Both the position numbers and the translations under genes were made by a program. A stretch of DNA of 64,000 bases from Geobacter sp. UBA2189 (GTDB lineage Bacteria > Desulfobacterota > Desulfuromonadia > Geobacterales > Pseudopelobacteraceae). The stretch spans positions 105,080-169,079 of the forward strand of contig DCVL01000051.1 in the NCBI GenBank assembly GCA_002328035.1, read 5' to 3'. Below the pieces are notes generated by a model, which saw only the letters and a list, made by a program, of their open reading frames with translations, was not told the DNA's origin and ran no database searches. This document shows positions 33,985-42,221 of the stretch, in pieces; the stretch's first letter is position 1; each line of letters begins with the position of its first letter.

Positions 33985-35163
33985 TTATTTTACAAGATTG
34001 AGGCGCCTCAGGCGGTCAGCACTTAACTCACTGTCATCTGTGTTACATAGAATCCCTGCCTGTTTCATTCTTCGCTCAAACTCTCGCAATCTGAGTTGTC
34101 TGGTTTCCGTCGGAATCTTTGGATGAATCTTTGCTGAAGCCATTCCTGGCGACTCCATATAGTTGCTGGCAAGGATGTATTTGGGACGATACTGCAGCAC
34201 AAACGCCATAGTCTCCTCAAAATCTGCATCGGTTTCAGAGGGAAAACCAATTATCAGATGTGTGTCAAACTCAGTAAAGCATTTGTCATTCAGCATACCA
34301 AACAGCCTGCCTATATCATGCTTTGTATATGGACGGTTCATGAGCTTCAAGATGCGATCTGACGCGCTTTGTAGCGGGAGGTTGAGATGACGTATATGAC
34401 CGTTGCATAGGAGTTCCTGCATTTCGTCAAAATATTGCAGAAAACTTGCAGGATTCAGGTTACCCAGAGCTAGTTTGACTCCTGGTATTGCTCCTGCCAG
34501 TATCCTTATAAGTTCCGGCAGGGTGTAGCCAATATCACAGCCATACTCTCCAAGACTGTCAGCGATCAGTATGACTTCTCGCCTGCCAGTCATAGCAACA
34601 ATCCGTCTGCACGACTCCATTAACTCCTCCGGCTGAAAGCTCCGATAGGTGGGGAACGCCAATTTTTCTGAGCAGTATGAGCAGTCAAACCGGCATCCTT
34701 CGGATACTAGTAGCTTCACAAACTGGTCATGGAAGGTTGCGTCACTATCAGGATTTTCACGCCGGTACTTCATTGTGTCGTTACAGATATTGGCCTCGGC
34801 AAACACGGTTCTGAATTGTTCCGGATCCATATCGCTGCCAAAAACCTCCTTAAGACGCTGGATATCTGTACGCCACGGTATTATATCCCCTTTAAACCTG
34901 CTCCTTAAAAGACCCGGATCAATATCCGGTAGACAGCCAGCTACGATGACCCGCACTCCTAACTCATTTTGATAACGATCAATTTCATGCAATGAGTTAT
35001 CCCGCAGGTCACCCCGAAATGCACAGGTCCAGACCAGCACCGCATCAGCTTCCTGCGGAGTGTTGACAAGCCGGTGTCCTGAGGCTGCAATAAAACTACA
35101 GTACTGCTCTAGATTCTGCTTCCGCATTGGGCAGCTGTTAAGACCCTTTACAAATATTCTCAT
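33985..35163 (-). CDS. MiaB/RimO-like radical SAM methylthiotransferase without TRAM domain
   Basis: The 392-residue protein has both cluster sites of methylthiotransferases: C11, C47 and C77 in the N-terminal UPF0004 domain (LNSC, VWTCAFRGD, VAGC) and C157, C161 and C164 in EGCRFDCSYC. HLNLPLQSASDRILKLMNR is the family motif. After the radical SAM barrel only about 25 residues remain, so the C-terminal TRAM domain used for RNA binding in MiaB and MtaB is missing. Together with its place in a sugar operon this argues for a small-molecule or protein substrate rather than tRNA, for example adding sulfur to a sugar. Spacing: 4-bp overlap with the upstream SDR. Confidence 0.87.
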   Translation of the reverse strand: MRIFVKGLNSCPMRKQNLEQYCSFIAASGHRLVNTPQEADAVLVWTCAFRGDLRDNSLHEIDRYQNELGVRVIVAGCLPDIDPGLLRSRFKGDIIPWRTDIQRLKEVFGSDMDPEQFRTVFAEANICNDTMKYRRENPDSDATFHDQFVKLLVSEGCRFDCSYCSEKLAFPTYRSFQPEELMESCRRIVAMTGRREVILIADSLGEYGCDIGYTLPELIRILAGAIPGVKLALGNLNPASFLQYFDEMQELLCNGHIRHLNLPLQSASDRILKLMNRPYTKHDIGRLFGMLNDKCFTEFDTHLIIGFPSETDADFEETMAFVLQYRPKYILASNYMESPGMASAKIHPKIPTETRQLRLREFERRMKQAGILCNTDDSELSADRLRRLNLVK

Positions 35164-36101
35164 TGTGTAGCTCTCCGATAGTAGGCAACAGCCCGATCAA
35201 TTCCCTCCTGAAGGGTAATACTGGGTGAAAACCCCAGCAACCTGAAGGCCTTTGACGTATCTACTGCCCTATACGGTATGGTTGTAGGACGGCTTGTATC
35301 GCACACGATCTGACAGTCTGTATGTCCTGTTGATTTGAGAATGCAGTCCAGTGCATCGGTAACGGTGCAGGTTGTTCCATAGCCGATGTTGACCGGATCA
35401 CAATTTGCGTGCTGTTCCAGCAAAAGAAGGGAGCCCCTTGCAAGATCAGACGCATGGAGAAAGTCACGAACCTCAGAGCCATCGCCCCAAAGCAGAAAGG
35501 GGTTTTCTTTGGAAAGGGCACGACGGATAAGAGAGGGGATAACATGTTCCGAATCATCCCATTCGCCATAGACTGCAGTAGGGCGGACTATGGCCACCTT
35601 CAGGGAGGAACGGGAGACTACAAATTCCGCCATCTTCTCGATATACCGCCTCATCCAGCCATATCCCTGATAAGCCGGGTGCGGCGAGCCGTCCCACATC
35701 TCTTCCTCTCGCACAGGATGACTCAGATCAGGATATCCTGTACTGCTGCCGTAAATCAGAAGGCGTTCCGTGTCGGCATCCCAGGCAGCACGGAGAATGT
35801 TGCCGGCCAGCAAGGTATTCTGCGTTATCAGTTCCATCTGGGCTGAAGGGCTGACGCCTGCTGATCCTACGGCTCCGGCAGCATGGAAGATATAGTCAAT
35901 ACCATCAACAACCTTCAGACAATCGTCATAGCGGTACAGGTCTGCAGACACCTCTTCCAGATCAGCCTTACCCGCCCTCAGAGTACGATGGTGAACCGGA
36001 ACACGAACCAAAGCCCCCTTACTTAGCAGGGCTTCCACCAAGTGAGAACCGATAAAACCTGTTCCACCTGCAACAAGAACCTTCTTTCCTGAATAAAACA
36101 T
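35160..36101 (-). CDS. NAD-dependent epimerase/dehydratase, YxxxK changed to YGWMR
   Basis: A 313-residue extended SDR with VAGGTGFIGSHLVE at the N-terminus and VRPTAVYGEWDD in the substrate half. The catalytic pair reads YGWMR, with Arg in place of Lys, followed by the usual IEKMAE helix. It is clearly related to the SDR at 38493-39470, sharing TTIPYRAVD against TTIPFRRLD near the C-terminus. The ATG overlaps the transketolase stop (TGATG). It may act as epimerase, reductase, or in a role that no longer needs the canonical proton relay. Confidence 0.85.
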   Translation of the reverse strand: MFYSGKKVLVAGGTGFIGSHLVEALLSKGALVRVPVHHRTLRAGKADLEEVSADLYRYDDCLKVVDGIDYIFHAAGAVGSAGVSPSAQMELITQNTLLAGNILRAAWDADTERLLIYGSSTGYPDLSHPVREEEMWDGSPHPAYQGYGWMRRYIEKMAEFVVSRSSLKVAIVRPTAVYGEWDDSEHVIPSLIRRALSKENPFLLWGDGSEVRDFLHASDLARGSLLLLEQHANCDPVNIGYGTTCTVTDALDCILKSTGHTDCQIVCDTSRPTTIPYRAVDTSKAFRLLGFSPSITLQEGIDRAVAYYRRATQ

Positions 36102-36967
36102 CAGAGTTCTCCGGCAAAGGCCGTTACAGCATTACGTATCCCTGCAGGATCAAGTGCAAGCCGTTGGCGTATGTCGCCAACCCTACCGTAACAGTCGAGA
36201 AAGGTGTCAGGAAGCCCATGATAGCTGGCGGTAACGCCGCAGGATGTTACCGCTTCATGCAAGCCGAATGCATCATGAATGACTATGAAGCGGGTGTGTG
36301 AATATCTGGCTATCAGCTCTGCGTCAAAAGGTTTGAGCGTTGTGAAATAGATGATGTTAACCGGCAGATCGCTACAAGCCTCTACAATATTACCCAGAAT
36401 CGGGCCGGCTGTAACGACCGTCGCTTGGCTCCCTGTGTCAAGAACTACGGTTCCCCTGCCGAATGCAACTGGCAGATCAAGCTCATGGGGGTAGTCAGAC
36501 AATCTGAAATAGGCAGGAGAGCCGCTTCCGTGGCGTGTCCTGAGCAGCAGATCCAGCTCTTTTCTGGAACCAGGCTGGATTACTTCCATGCCGGGTAGAA
36601 GGCGCAATATTGCCAGATCGTTATGGCAATGGTGACTTGCCCCGTCATATGCATAGTCAAAAGTGGCTCCACAACTGATGATGGTGCATGGAAAACGGTT
36701 ATAACAGATATCAAGCTTGATCTGTTCAAGGCAGCGTTCGGTTATAAACGGAGTAATAGAGTGAACATAAGGTAGGAAGCCCTGACTGCTTAACCCCGCT
36801 GCCACTGACACCATAGTGTTCTCGCAGATTCCAAGATTATAGAATCTGTCGGGAGCTTGTTCTTTAAATTCCTTGAAGAGATAGACACTTACATCACCAA
36901 ATAAGAGGACAATCTGCTCGTCATGCCCCGCCAGATCCATTATGGTTTTTTTAAACTGTTGTCGCAT
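36101..36967 (-). CDS. Transketolase, C-terminal (pyrimidine-binding and C-terminal) half
   Basis: This 288-residue subunit corresponds to the second half of transketolase: VLLFGDVS, the TPP-activating glutamate in NLGICENTMVSVAAGLSSQG, AYDGASHHCHNDLAILRLLPGM, and the C-terminal domain with VVTAGPILGNIVEA. Paired with the N-terminal half in the adjacent gene (17-bp overlap) it forms a TPP-dependent two-carbon transferase. GAGGAA precedes ATG 36967. Split transketolases occur in many bacteria and archaea, but the location in a sugar operon suggests a dedicated role. Confidence 0.9.
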   Translation of the reverse strand: MRQQFKKTIMDLAGHDEQIVLLFGDVSVYLFKEFKEQAPDRFYNLGICENTMVSVAAGLSSQGFLPYVHSITPFITERCLEQIKLDICYNRFPCTIISCGATFDYAYDGASHHCHNDLAILRLLPGMEVIQPGSRKELDLLLRTRHGSGSPAYFRLSDYPHELDLPVAFGRGTVVLDTGSQATVVTAGPILGNIVEACSDLPVNIIYFTTLKPFDAELIARYSHTRFIVIHDAFGLHEAVTSCGVTASYHGLPDTFLDCYGRVGDIRQRLALDPAGIRNAVTAFAGEL

Positions 36968-37733
36968 CCAGTTCCTCCATCAGCATGGTGTATTCTTTTG
37001 CATCCGGTATCTTGCCATGCCATTCATAAGGATTCTCCACAAGAGTACGGCAGCCATGCCCTTTTTCTGTACGGGCTATAATTACTTTTACACTATCTGT
37101 GGGTATTCCCAGAGCGTCTTTTATTGCATCTATATCGTGCCCATCCACTTCAAAGACCTGACAGCCGAATCCCCTGAAATTAGATGCAGGATCTATTATC
37201 TGTAACCCCCTGCTGTGGGAGCGGTTATCGTCGTAGATGATGGTCAGATTGTCTAGCCTCCGGTTTAATGCAACCAGCACAGCCTCCCATACGCTTCCTT
37301 CATTGGATTCGCCATCTCCCACAAGCACATAGACCCTCCGCTGACTCTTCCTAATCTTTGCAGCAAGCGCCATCCCCACTGCAAGCCCAATCCCGTGACC
37401 AAGTGAGCCGGTGGAGGCCTCCACTCCCGGAACCTTGAGCCTATCAGCATGGCAACCAAAACGTGAATTCAATCTGCCTAGGTTAAATATATCTTCGGCA
37501 GGAAAGTAACCATGTTCAGCCAGCACTGTATAGTGAGCCAAAGCGCCATGTCCCTTACTCAGAATAAAGATGTCCCGTCCGTCCCAGAGCGGTTCAACAG
37601 GCCTGTGTCGTATTTTGTTATAAACTGCCAAAAGTATCTCAACTACTGAAAATGATGTAGGTATATGCCCACGGCCACTCTTGTGAGAAATAGCAAGAAT
37701 TGTCTGCCGAAGCTTTTTAGCCACCTCGCTCAT
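36951..37733 (-). CDS. Transketolase, N-terminal (TPP pyrophosphate-binding) half
   Basis: This 260-residue subunit has the transketolase N-terminal features: SGRGHIPTSFSVVEIL, FILSKGHGALAHY, STGSLGHG and the TPP/Mg2+ motif GDGESNEG at 139-146. With the C-terminal half it should move a two-carbon ketol unit between sugars. It overlaps the methyltransferase-like gene by 4 bp. It could supply a heptulose precursor, which would suit the HddA/HddC-like genes, or place a two-carbon branch on a keto sugar; sequence cannot decide. Confidence 0.9.
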   Translation of the reverse strand: MSEVAKKLRQTILAISHKSGRGHIPTSFSVVEILLAVYNKIRHRPVEPLWDGRDIFILSKGHGALAHYTVLAEHGYFPAEDIFNLGRLNSRFGCHADRLKVPGVEASTGSLGHGIGLAVGMALAAKIRKSQRRVYVLVGDGESNEGSVWEAVLVALNRRLDNLTIIYDDNRSHSRGLQIIDPASNFRGFGCQVFEVDGHDIDAIKDALGIPTDSVKVIIARTEKGHGCRTLVENPYEWHGKIPDAKEYTMLMEELDATTV

Positions 37734-38488
37734 TCAACCTCCATAAATGAAACCCGGGAAGTCATTGGAAAACGTTGAATCCGGAAATTCATTGGTGAAA
37801 ATAGCTCCCTGAAAGCGACTGTCTCTCCCGGAAAGGTGCCATCACAAAGTTCATCAAACACAATAATACTCCCCTTGAAGAGCCGAGGTTTGAGAGCTTC
37901 CAGCGCTGCCTTTGTGGGAGCGTAAATATCAAAATCAAGGATTGCCAGCGAAACCAGCGCCTCTGGATGAGCATCAAACCAGGCGGGAACCGTCTCTAAT
38001 GCATCTCCTTTAACAACCTCAAATTTTTTTATATGATTGACAGGATTAAGCCCTTCCTGAAGTGCAATTATTTCCTCCAGATACGCCTCATACCCAGGAT
38101 TTACTGCGTAGGATCCGTCACTGCAGCGAGAAGGGACAGCATCCAGTTCAGTAATCCCCCTATGTCCCTCAAAGGTATCAAATCCGATAATCTGGCGGTG
38201 ACGGTTGAACGGTTCAAAAATTCCACGCAATGCTGCAAGGAGCGACATGGTCTGTCCCCATCTGGTTCCAAACTCCATGATAACGCCATGGCTGTTAACA
38301 ATCCTTTTATAAATCTCTGCAAAGAAGAGGATACGGGACAGATTTTTAGATGTCAGGAAAAGCCCCAGATTTGCCAGCAACTCGTCATCAGGTATCGGGG
38401 CTTCTTTCAACAGACGCACAAACTCCTGCTCTCTCCCCTTCTCATCGTTACTCGAAAAGACTATCGCATCATAACTATACGTTTTCAT
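37730..38488 (-). CDS. TylF/cephalosporin hydroxylase-like class I methyltransferase
   Basis: The start is set at ATG 38488, five bases after the upstream stop; an open extension to 38692 would lie wholly inside the previous gene. The protein of about 252 residues has IMEFGTRWGQTMSLLAAL (SAM motif I), IIGFDTFEGHRG, LAILDFDIYAPTKAALEAL and GSIIVFDELCDG, as in TylF-like methyltransferases. It is a second, diverged relative of the protein at 33188-33973. A sugar hydroxyl is the likely target. Confidence 0.85.
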   Translation of the reverse strand: MKTYSYDAIVFSSNDEKGREQEFVRLLKEAPIPDDELLANLGLFLTSKNLSRILFFAEIYKRIVNSHGVIMEFGTRWGQTMSLLAALRGIFEPFNRHRQIIGFDTFEGHRGITELDAVPSRCSDGSYAVNPGYEAYLEEIIALQEGLNPVNHIKKFEVVKGDALETVPAWFDAHPEALVSLAILDFDIYAPTKAALEALKPRLFKGSIIVFDELCDGTFPGETVAFRELFSPMNFRIQRFPMTSRVSFMEVE

Positions 38489-38492
38489 GGTA

Positions 38493-39470
38493 TTATCTTT
38501 TCCACCTTTCCCTGTTTTCAATCCACCAGCGGTAGGTTTTTGCAACTCCCTCCCTGAGATCAGTTTCAGCACGCCATCCAAGAAGTTGTGCTGCCTTATT
38601 GCAATCCAGGCGCCTGAAGGGAATTGTGGTCGGCGCATTTGAGTGGTAGCGGATTTCCGGCGAATATCCTGCTGTTTCGAGAACAGTTTCAAGCATTTCG
38701 CGTACTGTCACAGCGGTTCCTGATGCCATATTGAATATCTCGAAAGGAGAGTCAGACCTTAATAGCATCAGGGAGACTGCTCTGGCTGCATCATCTGCAT
38801 AGAGCAGATCCCTTGCTATTTCTGGGCTTCCCCATAGGTCAAACGGGTTTATCCGATCAGAGGCTTTGCGTATCAGTGCAGGGAGGACATTGGAAGTAAG
38901 TGGATCAAAACGGGCAAATGGGCCGTAGATGTTGGCAGCACGCGCAATAATTACCTCCATCCCTGTCTGCCTGTGCCAGAAGAGACAAAGTTTCTCCAAC
39001 GCCCGCATGACCCAACCAACACCAATATACGCAGGATGAGGTTCCTGGTTAAGATCCAGCTCCTCCTCTTTTATCGAACCTTCATGTTCCTGATAGACCG
39101 TTGAGGAACTTATGAAAACGACCCTACGTATACCGACAACATGAAACGCCTCAAGCATCTCAGCATTCAAGATCAGGTTTTTGTTTACCTGAAGCCAGGG
39201 GTACTCCTTCGTAAGAGCCGCACCAAAGGTGGTTGCAGCAGCCATAATTGCATGGCTGCAACCTTTAGCCGCATTGATACAAGCCTCTCTTGAGGCAAGG
39301 TCAACCTGGATCGGCTTCAGACGGCTGTCTATAATGTTTAACGGAGATTTGTTGTAGGCAGTACGGATACAGACTTCAGGGAATGATTCAAGAACATGCC
39401 TGATAATTGCAGTGCCAAGCATGCCAGCGGCACCTGCAAGGAATATCTTAGGGGTGTTGATACCATTCAT
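38493..39470 (-). CDS. NAD-dependent epimerase/dehydratase, catalytic YxxxK lost
   Basis: This 325-residue SDR starts IFLAGAAGMLGTAIIRH, has the serine region FISSSTVYQ and the late DLLYADDAARAVSLM. Where YxxxK is expected it reads VGWVM, so both catalytic Tyr and Lys seem to be absent, unless IGVGWVMRALEK is offset by one helical turn. It follows the HddA-like kinase (TGATG) without a ribosome binding site, so it depends on coupled translation. It resembles WcaG-type epimerase/reductases and the paralogue at 35160-36101. Confidence 0.83.
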   Translation of the reverse strand: MNGINTPKIFLAGAAGMLGTAIIRHVLESFPEVCIRTAYNKSPLNIIDSRLKPIQVDLASREACINAAKGCSHAIMAAATTFGAALTKEYPWLQVNKNLILNAEMLEAFHVVGIRRVVFISSSTVYQEHEGSIKEEELDLNQEPHPAYIGVGWVMRALEKLCLFWHRQTGMEVIIARAANIYGPFARFDPLTSNVLPALIRKASDRINPFDLWGSPEIARDLLYADDAARAVSLMLLRSDSPFEIFNMASGTAVTVREMLETVLETAGYSPEIRYHSNAPTTIPFRRLDCNKAAQLLGWRAETDLREGVAKTYRWWIENRERWKR

Positions 39471-40552
39471 CAGGAGGCTAATTCCTCGTCTAATATGGTT
39501 TCAGCAAGTTCAAAAAAAGGTTTGATTGACTGTGCCGTTCTCGTTGATTCGACAGATGAGAAATCCTCTTCGTGTTGCAGGTATATGATTTGGCTACCAT
39601 TGAACTCAAAAGAAAAAGGCACATGAATCTGTCCGGATAATTTTTCGCGTACAGCCTGCTGACGCTCGGGTGGTACAAACAGAAGCATGAATCCACCGCC
39701 ACCGGCACCGGTAACCTTGCCGCCAATGGCGCCTGCAGTCCTGGCGGCCTCATACATCTGATCCACTTCAGGGCTGGTTACTCGATCACTCAGGCTCCGC
39801 TTGGCTTGCCAGCTTTCATGCAGCAACTCTCCAAAGCTTGTGAGATCACCTCCTGAATTAAGAAGCGAAATCCCTTCATCTACCAGATCCTTCATAATCC
39901 GCAGCTGGCGCTTACGAGCCTCTATATCATTGACATAGCTTTCAGCTATATCTGCTGCCGTACGCTTGATTCCGGTGTAAAACAGCATAAGGTGGCGGTT
40001 TAACATTTGCATACGTTCATATGTGATCACAACTGGACGTACTGAGATCTCTCTGTTAGGTAGAAACTGAATATGATTAAAGCCGCCGTAAGCAGCCAGA
40101 GCCTGATCCTGGGAACCCACGGTTTCCATGATCATCTCCTGTTCAATCATGATACTTTCCTGCATCAGTTGTTGTTTGGTTGGCATGTACCCCCTCATTG
40201 CATACAGGGCATTCAGGAGTCCAACGGTAAATGCCGAACTTGACCCCATACCGCTACGCGCTGGCAGGTCTCCGTCATGGTGTATCTCGACACCGCGTTC
40301 AAAATCGAGAAATCGCAGGACTTCACGTACTGAAGGGTGTTTTATGTCGTCAATATTATGGCAGTTCTCTATCTGTGAGTAGACAATCCGGTGGCGATGT
40401 TCAAAGAAAGGTGGCAGATATCGGCATGAAATATAGCAGTACTTATCAATAGTTGTAGCAAGTACGGCTCCTCCATGCTTCTGATACCATGTCGGATAGT
40501 CGGTTCCTCCGCCAAAAAAGGATATCCGGTACGGAGTTCTGCTGATTATCAT
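39470..40552 (-). CDS. GHMP sugar kinase, HddA-like (heptose 7-phosphate 1-kinase type)
   Basis: The 360-residue protein has the family start MIISRTPYRISFFGGGTDYP, the ATP loop LPARSGMGSSSAFTVGLLNAL near residue 95 (split here by position only) and the late GGKVTGAGGGGFMLLFV. HddA-type members phosphorylate C1 of D-glycero-D-manno-heptose 7-phosphate. Its direct neighbour is an HddC-like nucleotidyltransferase, overlapping by 4 bp, which supports the heptose assignment. Related kinases for other sugars share these motifs. Confidence 0.83.
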   Translation of the reverse strand: MIISRTPYRISFFGGGTDYPTWYQKHGGAVLATTIDKYCYISCRYLPPFFEHRHRIVYSQIENCHNIDDIKHPSVREVLRFLDFERGVEIHHDGDLPARSGMGSSSAFTVGLLNALYAMRGYMPTKQQLMQESIMIEQEMIMETVGSQDQALAAYGGFNHIQFLPNREISVRPVVITYERMQMLNRHLMLFYTGIKRTAADIAESYVNDIEARKRQLRIMKDLVDEGISLLNSGGDLTSFGELLHESWQAKRSLSDRVTSPEVDQMYEAARTAGAIGGKVTGAGGGGFMLLFVPPERQQAVREKLSGQIHVPFSFEFNGSQIIYLQHEEDFSSVESTRTAQSIKPFFELAETILDEELAS

Positions 40553-41286
40553 ATAATCTCCGGTATAAGATCAGTTGTACTGGCAGAAAAAAAGTCTTGA
40601 ACAATCCTGTAATCATCAGGGACACCGATATCAATGAAGCTGCCTTCGTGCAAGAAACCATAAAGCCCTTTTCCAATAAGACCTGGAAATATCTCGCGCT
40701 CAAGAGAATATGGCACTGACGGTGGTATTCCAGCAACTATGGAATGGTCGAGCAGGTACACTCCGGCATTGATTGTGCCAGGTTCTGTGTATGTACCTTT
40801 TTCCTCAAACTTCTCAATTACCCCGTAATTATCGGTGATTACAACACCATAGCGAGAGGTGTCAGCCACATTTGTCAGTGTCAGTGTGGCAGTTGCACCT
40901 GCCAGTTCATGCTGTGCGAGCAATTTTGCATACTCTACATTACAAAAAGTATCACCGTTCAGAACCAGAATCGGTGAGCTGTCGAGCAAAGGCAGCGCCA
41001 GACGTAATGCTCCACCTGTACCCAGTTGTTCAAGTTCCCGAGAGTATTCAATCTGCATGTCGTTGTGTTCATTGCCAAGTGTAGTACAAACCTGGTCGGC
41101 CATGTAGCCTGTACATAGCAGGCATTTCCTGATTCCTGATGATGCAATTCTGTCCAGCAACCATGCAACAAACGGTCTGCCGCAAACATTGGCCAGTATT
41201 TTGGGTCGGTCTGCTACAACTGTACGTAGCCTGGTGCCAAGGCCTCCGGCAAGTATTACTGCAGTAATATCATGCAGGGATGTCAC
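40549..41286 (-). CDS. Sugar-1-phosphate nucleotidyltransferase, HddC-like
   Basis: This 245-residue protein has the pyrophosphorylase signature LAGGLGTRLR at 13-22, the following PKILANVCGRPF, the metal-binding LNGDTF and the INAGVYLLD segment. HddC-type enzymes join heptose 1-phosphate to GMP, giving GDP-heptose. The start is GTG at 41286, overlapping the SDR stop by one base, with GGAAG nine bases before. The order SDR-HddC-HddA resembles heptose modules of Campylobacter capsule loci. The nucleotide preference is inferred. Confidence 0.85.
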   Translation of the reverse strand: MTSLHDITAVILAGGLGTRLRTVVADRPKILANVCGRPFVAWLLDRIASSGIRKCLLCTGYMADQVCTTLGNEHNDMQIEYSRELEQLGTGGALRLALPLLDSSPILVLNGDTFCNVEYAKLLAQHELAGATATLTLTNVADTSRYGVVITDNYGVIEKFEEKGTYTEPGTINAGVYLLDHSIVAGIPPSVPYSLEREIFPGLIGKGLYGFLHEGSFIDIGVPDDYRIVQDFFSASTTDLIPEII

Positions 41287-42221
41287 TAGATGTTCTTCCG
41301 TGGGGAGCGCCCAAGCATGCGGTAGCCTTTGATTAGTTCACGTATACCGTCATCCAGTGTGTATTTGGCCTCAAAACCTGACTCACGTAACCGCTGGTTT
41401 GAGACGATATAGTTGCGTTTGTCTGGATCACTGCCTATCTCCGCAAAATGTATGTAAAAATCAGGTAGATGTTCCCTGATTTTCAGCGCTAGTTCCTCCT
41501 TGGAGAGATTGGCATTGTCCAGGCCTACGTTGTATGGACGACCAGACATCTCTTTTTTATGCTCAATACAGTGGATAAAACAGTTTGCTACATCACGGAT
41601 ATGTATGTAGTTGCGCTTGAACTCTTTTTCAAAGATTACGATGTAGCGGTCTGTCATGGCAGAATACACAAAATGGTTGACCAGCAGATCCATCCGCATC
41701 CTTGGTGACATGCCAAATACCGTTGCCAGCCTAAGGGTAATGCTGTTTTTGGTATCCAATACAGATGCCTCTGCATCTGATTTGGTGCGACCATATAGGG
41801 AAATCGGCTCAAGCGCAGTGTCTTCAGTACAATAGATATCGCCACTTTGAGTCCCATAACCACTGTTTGTTGTTGGGTAGATTAAGAGTTGTGAACTGCT
41901 CCGCAGCTTGTTGATCATTCTTATGGCTTCAAAATTAACTGAAGTTGCCATATACGGATCAAGATCGCATCCTGCTGCTCCCACAATTGCGGCAAGCGGG
42001 ATAATTACATCTGCCTTGGAAACTAATTTACCTACAAGATCCTGATTTCTGGCATCGCCATTGACAAAATCAAACCTATCATCGGCACAAAGATGAAAGA
42101 GGCTCTGTTCTCCATACATTAGATTGTCCAGCACTGTCACCCGATATCCTCTATCAAGCAGATGCTCAGAAAGGATTGAACCTAGATAGCCAGCGCCTCC
42201 GGTTATCAGTACATTCAGCAT
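41286..42221 (-). CDS. NAD-dependent epimerase/dehydratase, first gene of the glycan block
   Basis: A 311-residue SDR with TGGAGYLGSILSEHLL at the N-terminus, TTNSGYG, an intact YGRTK catalytic pair near residue 143 and NYIHIRDVANCFIHCI in the substrate domain. It ends in IRELIKGYRML. GAGG lies six bases before ATG 42221. Upstream is a 273-bp gap, so the block probably starts here. Role: epimerase or 4,6-dehydratase on a nucleotide sugar, perhaps GDP-heptose given the next two genes. Confidence 0.88.
   Translation of the reverse strand: MLNVLITGGAGYLGSILSEHLLDRGYRVTVLDNLMYGEQSLFHLCADDRFDFVNGDARNQDLVGKLVSKADVIIPLAAIVGAAGCDLDPYMATSVNFEAIRMINKLRSSSQLLIYPTTNSGYGTQSGDIYCTEDTALEPISLYGRTKSDAEASVLDTKNSITLRLATVFGMSPRMRMDLLVNHFVYSAMTDRYIVIFEKEFKRNYIHIRDVANCFIHCIEHKKEMSGRPYNVGLDNANLSKEELALKIREHLPDFYIHFAEIGSDPDKRNYIVSNQRLRESGFEAKYTLDDGIRELIKGYRMLGRSPRKNI

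Noticed and set aside
33092..34126. 344-codon plus-strand frame
   Set aside because: It lies fully antisense to the TylF-like methyltransferase and the ends of both radical SAM genes, which have clear motifs. The translated protein shows no domain and no ribosome binding site.
38033..38557. 174-codon plus-strand frame
   Set aside because: Antisense to the TylF-like methyltransferase at 37730-38488, whose SAM motifs are clear.
38489..38692. Longer N-terminus for the TylF-like methyltransferase
   Set aside because: The extra 68 codons lie inside the preceding SDR gene in another frame and read as basic, non-domain sequence.
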